A stretch of 61,841 bases of DNA from Acidobacteriota bacterium. Its GTDB lineage: Bacteria; Acidobacteriota; Terriglobia; Terriglobales; Acidobacteriaceae. Below, piece by piece: positions 8,346 to 15,100 of the stretch. Every line of letters begins with the position of its first letter. The stretch's first letter is position 1. The translations under genes were made by a program, and so were the position numbers. The notes under the pieces are model-generated. The model made no database searches. It saw only the letters and a program-made list of their open reading frames with translations, and was not told the DNA's origin. The stretch is from NCBI GenBank assembly GCA_021778845.1, contig JAJYBU010000023.1:1-61841 (forward strand). Direction: 5' to 3'.

Positions 8346-8846
8346 CTAATTGGAGCGGAAGTTGGTGAACTGGAGATCGATTCCCAGGTCCTTGCCGCGC
8401 AGAAGAGCCATGATTTGCTGCAGGGTGTCGCGGTCTTTGCTGGTGACGCGAACGGTGTCTCCCTGAATGCTGGCCTGGGCTTTGAGCTTGGAATCCTTGA
8501 TGAGCGCGACGATCTTCTTGGCTGGTTCGGAGGAGATGCCCTGCTTGAGCTTGATCTTCTGGCGGACGGAGGAGTTGGCTGCGGGTTCGATTTTTTCGTA
8601 CTCGAGGTTCTTGAGCGAGACGCTACGCTTGACGAACTTCTGGGCGAGGATCTCGATGACAGCCTTGAGGGTGTACTCGTCCTGCGAGGCAAGCTGGACG
8701 ATGTCGTCGCCTTCGAGAGCGATGGTGGACTTGGAGTTCTTGAGGTCGAAGCGTGCGTGAACCTCTTTACTGGCTTGGTCAATTGCGTTCTTTACTTCCT
8801 GAATATCTACCTTGCTCACGATATCGAAGCTGTTGTCGGCTGCCAT
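8346..8846 (-). CDS. yajQ: YajQ family nucleotide-binding protein
   Basis: A 166-residue soluble protein with the complete YajQ pattern. It opens MAADNSFDIVSKVDIQEVKN, carries EVHARFDLKNSKS in the first ferredoxin-like domain, and has KLKAQASIQGDTVRVTSKDRD and the ending DLQFTNFR in the second. Members bind RNA/nucleotides, and some are reported c-di-GMP effectors. The exact role here is open. The start is supported by an AAAAGGA site upstream. It lies between tatD and the prenyl synthase on the same strand. Confidence 0.93.
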   Translation of the reverse strand: MAADNSFDIVSKVDIQEVKNAIDQASKEVHARFDLKNSKSTIALEGDDIVQLASQDEYTLKAVIEILAQKFVKRSVSLKNLEYEKIEPAANSSVRQKIKLKQGISSEPAKKIVALIKDSKLKAQASIQGDTVRVTSKDRDTLQQIMALLRGKDLGIDLQFTNFRSN

Positions 8847-8917
8847 GTTTTGTTCCTTTTGTGGGGCGAATGAGATGCCGTGTAGCGGGTTGATTGCACA
8901 CTATTGTGTCAGATGCG

Positions 8918-9748
8918 CTAAGGGGCGGATTGTGACGCTGGGAACAGCGCGTTGAAGTTGGATGTGGTAATGGCGGCGAGATCGTCTGAGGAGATGCCGC
9001 GGAGGCTGGCGACGAAGCGGGCGGTGTGGGCGACGTAGGCGGGTTCGTTGGTCTGGCCGCGGAGGGGGATGGGGGCGAGGAAGGGTGCGTCGGTTTCGAT
9101 GAGGATGCGGTTTGCGGGGGTGGTGGCGGCTACGGCCTGGATGGTCGTGGATCTGGGGTAGGTTACGTTGCCGGCGAAGGAAAGATAGAAGCCGGCGGCG
9201 AGGGAGCGCGCGGCTTGATCCTGGTTGCCGGAGAAGCAGTGCATGATGCCGGGGAGGCCTGTGGGGGTCCAGTGCTGGTGGATGAGCGAGAGCAGGTCTT
9301 CCCATGCGTCTGCTGGTTCGTACCTGGCCTTGGCGCAGGCGGTGGCCAGCTCAGAGGTGCGGCAGTGGATGGTGATGGGCTTGTGCGCGGTGGCGGCGAT
9401 CTGCAGTTGGGCGATGAAGGCGGCCTGCTGGGTGGAGATGTCGGGGTTGTCGAGGTGGTAGTAGTCGAGGCCGATCTCGCCGATGGCGAGGCAGCGGGGG
9501 TCTGCGGCGAGGGTGGCGAGCCTGGCGAGGGCTTCGGGCGTGGCGCGATGGGCTTCCTGGGGATGGATTCCGGCGGTGGCGAAGATGTCGGGATGCAGGT
9601 GGGCCAGATCGAGGGCGCGGTGCATGGTGTCCGGGCCGTTGCCGATGCCGATGGCGAGGAGTTTGCCGACTCCGGCGGCGCGCGCACGGGCGAGCACCGA
9701 TGGGAGATCTTCGAAGTCGTCGAGATGGCAGTGCGAGTCGATGAGCAT
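8918..9748 (-). CDS. tatD: TatD family metal-dependent DNase
   Basis: A TIM-barrel hydrolase of the TatD/YcfH family, 276 residues, cytosolic. Metal ligands are visible: H6 and H8 in DSHCHLDD, E91 in GEIGLDYYH, a His in the PITIHCR strand, a His in GIMHCFSGN, and the late Asp in LIETDAPFLAP. Family members are 3'-5' exonucleases or AP-endonucleases involved in DNA quality control. It sits directly downstream of metG on the same strand, a common pairing in bacteria. Confidence 0.92.
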   Translation of the reverse strand: MLIDSHCHLDDFEDLPSVLARARAAGVGKLLAIGIGNGPDTMHRALDLAHLHPDIFATAGIHPQEAHRATPEALARLATLAADPRCLAIGEIGLDYYHLDNPDISTQQAAFIAQLQIAATAHKPITIHCRTSELATACAKARYEPADAWEDLLSLIHQHWTPTGLPGIMHCFSGNQDQAARSLAAGFYLSFAGNVTYPRSTTIQAVAATTPANRILIETDAPFLAPIPLRGQTNEPAYVAHTARFVASLRGISSDDLAAITTSNFNALFPASQSAP

Positions 9749-9793
9749 AAGGGCAGAGCGTAGAGGGGGTTGGCTGATTGTTGAGGCTTGAGC

Positions 9794-9845
9794 CCGATAC
9801 CCCTCCCCCCGGGTACTTTTGGGGGTAAAGTCTTGAGGGGACGAT
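9794..9845. repeat. Short G/C-tract repeat between metG and tatD
   Basis: A run of CCCC/GGGG tracts (ACCCCTCCCCCCGGGTACTT, then TTGGGGGTAAAGTC) in the 140-base gap. The layout resembles dispersed intergenic repeats of Acidobacteriaceae as I remember them. Only one copy is in this window, so the call is weak. Confidence 0.3.
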
Positions 9846-9889
9846 GGTTGAGGGTGGACTTGTGGCAGTCTCAGATTTTTGAGGCCACT

Positions 9890-12364
9890 TTATTTCAGAC
9901 GGGAGCCGAGAGCGATCTCGTCGCCGCAGGTTGCGAGGTGGGGCTTGCCGTGGTCGCCGTCGCTGGCGGCCAGGAGCATGCCGTGGGATTCCAGGCCGCG
10001 CATCTTGCGGGGGGCGAGGTTGGTGATGACGACGATGCGGCGGCCGGTGAGCTCTTCGGGGGTGTAGAACTCGGCGATGCCGGAGAGGATCTGGCGCTTG
10101 CCGTGGGGGCCGAGGTCGACTTCGAGACGGAGGAGCTTGTCGGCTTTGGGGATGCGCTCGGCGAGGAGGATCTGGGCAACGCGGAGTTCGATTTTGGCGA
10201 AGTCGTCGATGGTGATCTGGGGGGTTGTCAGTTCTCCGTTCTCAGTTGTCAGTGGGGCTGGGGGAGTGGCTGGCGCGGGGGTGGGTGCAGCTTCAGATGC
10301 AGGTCTCTCCGCTGCGGCGGCAGAAGCCGCCTCCGGTCGAGATAACAGTTCTGTGGAGGGGGTGGTGGTGGGGGTTTCCATGTCGGTCATGATCTGTGCG
10401 AGTCCTTTGTCGGCGCGAGGGAAGATGGGGCCGAGCGGGCCGAGTTTGGTGCCGGGTTTGAGGCCGCCCCAGGTGAGGTTGGCGAGTTCGCCGTTGCGGG
10501 CGGCGAGTTCGATGTCGCCGAGGCCGAGTTGGGCCCAGACGCGGGCTGTGGCGTAGGGGAGGATTGGGTAGAGGAGGGCCGTGATGATGCGGATGGATTC
10601 GGCGGCGGTGTAGAGGACTTCGGTGAGCCAACTGCGAGACTCGCTATCTTTGGCCAATTTCCACGGTGCTTGTGAGGAAATAAAACCATCCGTCATACGA
10701 ATTGCGACCGCGATTCCGGCTAACTGTGTTTGGAAACCAACCTTGCCTAACCTGCCGTCGATGAGGTCGCGAGCGCTTTTTAGCTCCTCCATCGTTTGAT
10801 ACATGCCGTATTCGCTAACACCCTCTAGATCGACGGCTTCGTTCTCAGACGACACCAGCCTAACCCCCGGCGATTTAGAAAACGCAAAATCCATCCAGCC
10901 GTCCTCGTCCCAGTGACTCCGGTCTTCAATCTCGACGGTGCTGGAGCTATATTTTTCCAACATGCTAAGGGTGCGGCTGACGAGGTTGCCGTAGCCGTTG
11001 GCGAGGTCGGCGTTGTAGCGGGTGATGAGGGCGTCGAAGCTGAAGCTGCCGTCCTGGCCGAAGGGGATCTCGCGGAGGAGGAAGTAGCGGAGGACGTCGG
11101 AGGCGAAGAGGTCGCGGTCGTGGGGGGTGGGTTCCGCAGGGAATGTCCCAGGGGCTAAAGCCCCGCTGGCAAACTCCTCCCGTTCACCGGGCTGAAGCCC
11201 GGTGCTATCTAAAGCAGGCGGGGGGCAGAGGGTGCCGAAGGCGTCGAGGATGGTTTCGGTGCGGACGATGTTGCCCCTGGATTTGGACATCTTCGAGTCT
11301 TCGAAGAGGAGCCAGCCGTGTGCGGTGATGGCCCTGGGGAGCATCTTTGCGGCCCAGAGTTTGTGCTGGTCGAAGGTGAGTTGTGGCGGCGCGGAACTGC
11401 GGGTCTCTCCGCTGCGGCCTTCGGCCTCCGGTCGAGATGACAGGTCTTGTGGAAGGGGAGACTCGGCCTTTGGTTGCGATGAAAGATCAGAGGAGGTTGC
11501 AAAGGCGGGGTTGAGGGCGAGCAGGAAGGCCGGCCAGTAGACGCAGTGGAAACGGATGATCTCTTTGCCGACGAGGTGGAGGTCGGCGGGCCAGTATTGC
11601 TTGAACTTTGCCTGCTCGGCGGGGTCGTCGCTGCCGTAGCCGATGGCGGTCATGTAGTTGGCGAGGGCGTCGAGCCAGACGTAGATGACGTGGGGCTGTC
11701 TGGCGGTGCTGGCGGCTGGCTCGGGGACGGGGATGCCCCAGGTGAAGCTGCTGCGGGAGATGCTGAGGTCTTTGAGGCCGCCGCGGAGGAAGCTGAGGAC
11801 TTCGTTCTTGCGGGAGTCGGGGGTGATGGCGATGGTGTCGGATTCGATGAGGTCGATGAGCGGAAGTTGGAAGGCGGAGAGCTTGAAGAAGAAGTTTTCT
11901 TCGGTGACCTCTTCGAGGAGGCGGCCGCAGTCGGGGCAGGGGGTTCCGACGGGGGCGTCGACGAAGGCTTCGTCGGAGACGCAGTAGCTGCCGGTGTAGC
12001 TGGCGAGGTAGATGAAGCCGTTTTTGTAGAGCTCGGAGAAGAGGTGCTGGACGCCCTGCCTGTGCTTGTCGCTGGTGGTGCGGATGTAGTCGTTGTTGGT
12101 GATGCCCATGCGGCGCCAGAGGTCTTCGAAGGATTTGGAGACCTGGTCGGCGAACTGCTGGGGGGGGATGCTGGCGGCGGCGGCGCTGCGCTCGATCTTC
12201 TGGCCGTGCTCGTCGGTGCCGGTGAGGAAGAAGGTGTCGTCACCGAGAAGGCGGTGGCGGCGGGCGAGGACGTCGGCGACGATGGTGGTGTACGCGTGGC
12301 CGATGTGGGGGCGCGCGTTGACGTAGTAGATCGGAGTGGTGAGGTAGAACTTCTTGTCTGACAT
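9890..12364 (-). CDS. metG: Methionyl-tRNA synthetase with C-terminal tRNA-binding domain and REP-derived insertions
   Basis: Charges tRNA-Met in the cytosol. The ATG at 12364 gives MSDKKFYLTTPIYYVNARPH; a TTG two codons earlier is less likely. The HIGH motif is at residues 20-23, a zinc-type knuckle (CVSDEAF...CPDCG) at ~128-146, and KMSKS at 358-362. The C-terminal ~105 residues (TIDDFAKIELRVAQILLAE onward) form an EMAP/Trbp111-like tRNA-binding domain. The protein is about 130 residues longer than expected, because of segments at ~289-328, ~379-415 and a long linker at ~660-720, all repeat-derived (see separate entries). A patch at ~10630-10970 has atypical codon use. Frame and motifs are intact, so it is probably functional. 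Confidence 0.93.
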   Translation of the reverse strand: MSDKKFYLTTPIYYVNARPHIGHAYTTIVADVLARRHRLLGDDTFFLTGTDEHGQKIERSAAAASIPPQQFADQVSKSFEDLWRRMGITNNDYIRTTSDKHRQGVQHLFSELYKNGFIYLASYTGSYCVSDEAFVDAPVGTPCPDCGRLLEEVTEENFFFKLSAFQLPLIDLIESDTIAITPDSRKNEVLSFLRGGLKDLSISRSSFTWGIPVPEPAASTARQPHVIYVWLDALANYMTAIGYGSDDPAEQAKFKQYWPADLHLVGKEIIRFHCVYWPAFLLALNPAFATSSDLSSQPKAESPLPQDLSSRPEAEGRSGETRSSAPPQLTFDQHKLWAAKMLPRAITAHGWLLFEDSKMSKSRGNIVRTETILDAFGTLCPPPALDSTGLQPGEREEFASGALAPGTFPAEPTPHDRDLFASDVLRYFLLREIPFGQDGSFSFDALITRYNADLANGYGNLVSRTLSMLEKYSSSTVEIEDRSHWDEDGWMDFAFSKSPGVRLVSSENEAVDLEGVSEYGMYQTMEELKSARDLIDGRLGKVGFQTQLAGIAVAIRMTDGFISSQAPWKLAKDSESRSWLTEVLYTAAESIRIITALLYPILPYATARVWAQLGLGDIELAARNGELANLTWGGLKPGTKLGPLGPIFPRADKGLAQIMTDMETPTTTPSTELLSRPEAASAAAAERPASEAAPTPAPATPPAPLTTENGELTTPQITIDDFAKIELRVAQILLAERIPKADKLLRLEVDLGPHGKRQILSGIAEFYTPEELTGRRIVVITNLAPRKMRGLESHGMLLAASDGDHGKPHLATCGDEIALGSRLK
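10303..10356. repeat. REP-like element inside the metG linker
   Basis: The sequence starting GGTCTCTCCGCTGCGGCGGC and ending GGTCGAGATAACAGTTCTGTGG closely matches the copy at 11401-11450. On the metG strand it encodes LLSRPEAASAAAAERPASEA, part of the linker before the tRNA-binding domain. An adjacent CAGTTCTCCGTTCTCAGTTG tract at ~10229-10250 looks like another common short repeat. Confidence 0.7.
11147..11205. repeat. Double-hairpin repeat inside metG
   Basis: Two perfect short palindromes, GGGGCTAAAGCCCC (11151-11164) and ACCGGGCTGAAGCCCGGT (11186-11203), lie 21 bases apart. They sit in the coding region and encode, on the minus strand, the metG segment between LDAFG and HDRDLFASDVLRYF. 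This looks like a different REP class from the one at 11401. Confidence 0.7.
11401..11492. repeat. Two tandem REP-like copies inside metG
   Basis: The first copy (11401-11450) reads GGTCTCTCCGCTGCGGCCTT, then CGGCCTCCGGTCGAGATGAC. The second, diverged copy (11457-11492) reads GGCCTTTGGTTGCGATGAAA, then GATCAG. On the metG strand the two encode DLSSRPEAEGRSGETRSSA and DLSSQPKAESPLPQ. They lie just before the segment leading to KMSKS. Confidence 0.7.
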
Positions 12365-12410
12365 TGCCAATTGTCAGTTTACAGGTTGGCGGCGGCGAGC
12401 GAGTTGCCGG

Positions 12411-12471
12411 GGGATAGGCTCAGGCTTCGCCGAGCCAGATGCGGGATAGGCTCAGGCTTCGCCGAGCCAGA
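12411..12471. repeat. Tandem duplication of 29 bp (32-bp period) at a gene end
   Basis: GGGATAGGCTCAGGCTTCGC plus CGAGCCAGA occurs at 12411-12439 and again, identically, at 12443-12471. The second copy contains the stop and last codons of the small membrane protein; the first lies just beyond it. Confidence 0.9.
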
Positions 12472-12754
12472 CGAGGTAGGGGTAGAGCAGAAAGAAGAGC
12501 ACCAGCATGATGGCCATCAGATCCATGTAGAGGCAGAACATGACGCCGCCATGATAGAGGTTCCAGCGCTTCTGGATGCAGCGCAGCGTGTCCGCCATGC
12601 CGAGCAGGCAGCCGAGGACGGGGAGCATGAGCCAGAGGGTCGCGTGGAGGTGAGGGAAGCGGGAGAGAAGCGTGGCCGCAGCGACACTGGCGAAGACGAT
12701 GATGTTGCCTCGTACGAGGGAGCGCGTGCGCGGATTGAAGAGGGCAGGGGCCAT
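12452..12754 (-). CDS. Small membrane protein of unknown function
   Basis: 100 residues with three hydrophobic segments: ~17-31 (GNIIVFASVAAATLLS), ~38-53 (ATLWLMLPVLGCLLGMA) and ~68-95 (HGGVMFCLYMDLMAIMLVLFFLLY). It begins MAPALFNPRTRSLVRGN and ends VWLGEA. No family is recognised. It lies between mtnA and metG on the same strand, and a 32-bp tandem duplication covers its 3' end. The hydrophobic pattern and G+C-ending codons support real coding, but there is no experimental anchor. Confidence 0.6.
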   Translation of the reverse strand: MAPALFNPRTRSLVRGNIIVFASVAAATLLSRFPHLHATLWLMLPVLGCLLGMADTLRCIQKRWNLYHGGVMFCLYMDLMAIMLVLFFLLYPYLVWLGEA

Positions 12755-12817
12755 GGACGGGGAGAACGTCGATGCTGAGACCTATTCTAGCGCTGTGGAG
12801 CGGTTGTGCGTCCAGAG

Positions 12818-13909
12818 TCAGGAGAGCTGGGGCGTGAGCGGTGGGGGCGAGGAAAGCCGCTGGCCGGAGTCGGAGGCCATGGCGCGGATGGAGTCGGTGA
12901 AGGGGGCGCGGAGGACGCCGCGCTCGGTGATGATGGCGGTGATGTACTTGGCGGGTGTGACGTCGAAGGCGGGGTTCTCGATGCCCGCGCCGTCGGGGGT
13001 CATCTGCTTGCCGTTGGAGTGGGTGACCTCGCGGGGGTTGCGCTGTTCGATGGGAATGCCTTCGCCGGTGAGGGTGGCGAGGTCGATGGTGTTGAAGGGG
13101 GCGGCGACGAAGAAGGGGATGCCGTGCTCCTTGGCGAGGATGGAGACGGAGTAGGTGCCGATCTTGTTGGCGGTGTCGCCGTTGGCGGCGATGCGGTCGG
13201 CACCGACGATGACGGCCTGGATGCGGCCCTTGCTCATGAGATGGCCGGCCATGTTGTCGCAGAGGACGGTGGTGGGGATGTTGTCCTTGAGGAGCTCCCA
13301 GGCGGTGAGGCGGGCGCCCTGGAGATAGGGGCGGGTCTCGTCGGCGAGGACGTCGATGCGGTGACCGCGCTCGACGGCGGCGCGGATGACGCCGAGGGCG
13401 GTGCCGTAGCCGCAGGTGGCGAGAGCTCCGGCGTTGCAGTGGGTGAGAACGGTGCCTTCGCGGGGGAGGAGGTCGGCGCCGTTGGCCCCGAGGGTGCGGC
13501 ACTGAGCGATGTCTTCGTCGTAGAGGCGGTTGGCGAGGGCTACGACGGCGGCCTTGATCTCGGGGATGGGTGTATCGGAGGCGGCGAGTTCGTTGTAGAG
13601 GTCGCGGACCTGGGCGATGCCCCAGAAGAGATTGACGGCGGTGGGACGGGTGGCGGCGAGGGTGTCGCAGATGATGGCGACCTCGGCGGAGAGAGCGGGC
13701 AGGGTGGCGGCGGTGCTGCGGTCGATGCCGATGGCCACGCCCATGGCGGCGGAGACGCCGATGGCGGGAGCACCGCGGACGATCATGTCGCGGATGACGG
13801 TGGCGACCTGCTGGTAGTCAGTGGCGAGAACGTAGGTCTCTTCGAGGGGGAGGCGGGTCTGGTCGAGGAAGTTGACGCCTGCGGGCGTCCATTCGAGGGT
13901 GGGAATCAT
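12818..13909 (-). CDS. mtnA: S-methyl-5-thioribose-1-phosphate isomerase
   Basis: Converts methylthioribose-1-phosphate to methylthioribulose-1-phosphate in methionine salvage. The start at 13909 ([20 protein letters not shown]) is preferred over an open extension that has no family resemblance. Diagnostic segments are [34 protein letters not shown] with the catalytic Cys, [17 protein letters not shown], and [20 protein letters not shown] with the catalytic Asp. The length of ~363 residues is normal. No other salvage gene is in the window. Confidence 0.94.
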   Translation of the reverse strand: MIPTLEWTPAGVNFLDQTRLPLEETYVLATDYQQVATVIRDMIVRGAPAIGVSAAMGVAIGIDRSTAATLPALSAEVAIICDTLAATRPTAVNLFWGIAQVRDLYNELAASDTPIPEIKAAVVALANRLYDEDIAQCRTLGANGADLLPREGTVLTHCNAGALATCGYGTALGVIRAAVERGHRIDVLADETRPYLQGARLTAWELLKDNIPTTVLCDNMAGHLMSKGRIQAVIVGADRIAANGDTANKIGTYSVSILAKEHGIPFFVAAPFNTIDLATLTGEGIPIEQRNPREVTHSNGKQMTPDGAGIENPAFDVTPAKYITAIITERGVLRAPFTDSIRAMASDSGQRLSSPPPLTPQLS

Positions 13910-13986
13910 GTCTCTTTTAGTGTAGAGGAACTGGCGAGGACAGCAAGAGACGGGACCCGCCGCTGGATGGCTGGCGAGCGATGCTG

Positions 13987-14157
13987 CTAGGCGGAGCCCC
14001 ACTGCAGGAGTTTGCTGAGCTCGAAGACGAGGAAGCGGCTCTTGCAGTCTTCGCAGAGGTACGCTCGATAGCCAGGCAGGAAGTGTTCCCGCGGCTTGCG
14101 GTGGACACGAAACGTCTCCGTGCTGCCACATCGCGGGCAGTGGTGGCTGCATTCCAT
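13987..14157 (-). CDS. Small zinc-ribbon protein
   Basis: The start at 14157 (AAAGG site nine bases upstream) gives a 56-residue protein with two CxxC knuckles, CPRCGS near the N-terminus and CEDCKS about 30 residues later, separated by a basic stretch ([17 protein letters not shown]). This is a treble-clef/zinc-ribbon pattern. An upstream in-frame ATG at 14175 is possible. Function is unknown; it sits between the CPBP protease gene and mtnA. Confidence 0.65.
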   Translation of the reverse strand: MECSHHCPRCGSTETFRVHRKPREHFLPGYRAYLCEDCKSRFLVFELSKLLQWGSA

Positions 14158-14206
14158 CGTCGCGCCTTTCTCCATCAGGGTGATGTTTCCGTACCAGCGC
14201 ACGGTG

Positions 14207-15085
14207 CTACTGGCTGAGCCGTTCGAGGTGCCGGAATCCACCGGTGGAGAATAGGATGACCGCAAAAATTGAAAAGTTGTACGTGGCGTGCAGGACGACC
14301 GAGCAGGCCAGGGAGTGCGTTCGAATGCGCACGAGGCTCAAGACCAGGCTTACGCCGTAGAGGACGCCGACCGCGCCCCAGGCGTGGGAGAGTTGATCGG
14401 CGTGTAACAAGGCGAAGGGGATGCTGGAAAAGATTGCGGAGAAGATGAGGGCGGAGGTGGAGTGCAGGGAGCTGCGCTGCCAGCGGTCGAGGCCAGCCGG
14501 GGAGCGTTCGAGCGAGAGCCAGTCGTAGGCGGTGGCGATGGCGGGAAGGAGGAAGCCGCGGAAGGCGAGCTCCTCGGTGATGGGCGCGAGCAGAACGGCG
14601 AACGCCATGAGCAGCCAGGCGGCGTGCTGGGTTTTGAGGAGGCCGTCGAAGGCGGTGGTTTTGGGTTCGGGAAGGAAGTGCAGCGAGGACTGCGCGGCCA
14701 GGCTGAGCAGCACGCCGCCAGCGACGATGATGTACCAGCGGCGACGGAATGCGAGCATGTTCCAGTGGATGCCGTGCAGGAACGGTAGATCCCAGAGGTG
14801 CGGAAAGATCCATGCCGAGGCAATGAGGGTGAGCGCGTAGGCGAGGGCCTGAGCAGCCAGCGCGATGCCCGGATGCTGCGAGATGGAGTCGAGGCGGATG
14901 TGCGCGGCGGTGAAGATGACGAGGGCGCAGAGGTTCACCATCAAGAACGCGAGGGAGAAGAAGATGACCGAGTGGCCGAAGTGTGGGATGTGCTTCGCGG
15001 GGCCGTGGTCCTGCGCCGGATCGGTGTCGTGCTGGATGTCGAGCGCTTTGGATTCGACGGTGCCGGGAACGGGAAGATTGCTCAT
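14207..15085 (-). CDS. CPBP family intramembrane glutamic/metalloprotease
   Basis: 292 residues with about seven hydrophobic helices. The CPBP (Rce1/Abi) signature is clear: EELAFRGFLLPAI (motif 1, paired glutamates and Arg), SSIPFALLHADQL (motif 2, His) and LHATYNFSIF (motif 3, His/Asn). Bacterial members are membrane proteases, some linked to bacteriocin immunity; the substrate is unknown. It begins 15 bases after the uvrA stop on the same strand and may be co-transcribed with it. Confidence 0.87.
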   Translation of the reverse strand: MSNLPVPGTVESKALDIQHDTDPAQDHGPAKHIPHFGHSVIFFSLAFLMVNLCALVIFTAAHIRLDSISQHPGIALAAQALAYALTLIASAWIFPHLWDLPFLHGIHWNMLAFRRRWYIIVAGGVLLSLAAQSSLHFLPEPKTTAFDGLLKTQHAAWLLMAFAVLLAPITEELAFRGFLLPAIATAYDWLSLERSPAGLDRWQRSSLHSTSALIFSAIFSSIPFALLHADQLSHAWGAVGVLYGVSLVLSLVRIRTHSLACSVVLHATYNFSIFAVILFSTGGFRHLERLSQ

Positions 15086-15100
15086 AGGACTGAAAACAGA

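Noticed and set aside
13910..14152. N-terminal extension of MtnA
   Set aside because: The added residues overlap the zinc-ribbon gene in another frame and lack similarity; the family start is MIPTLEW.
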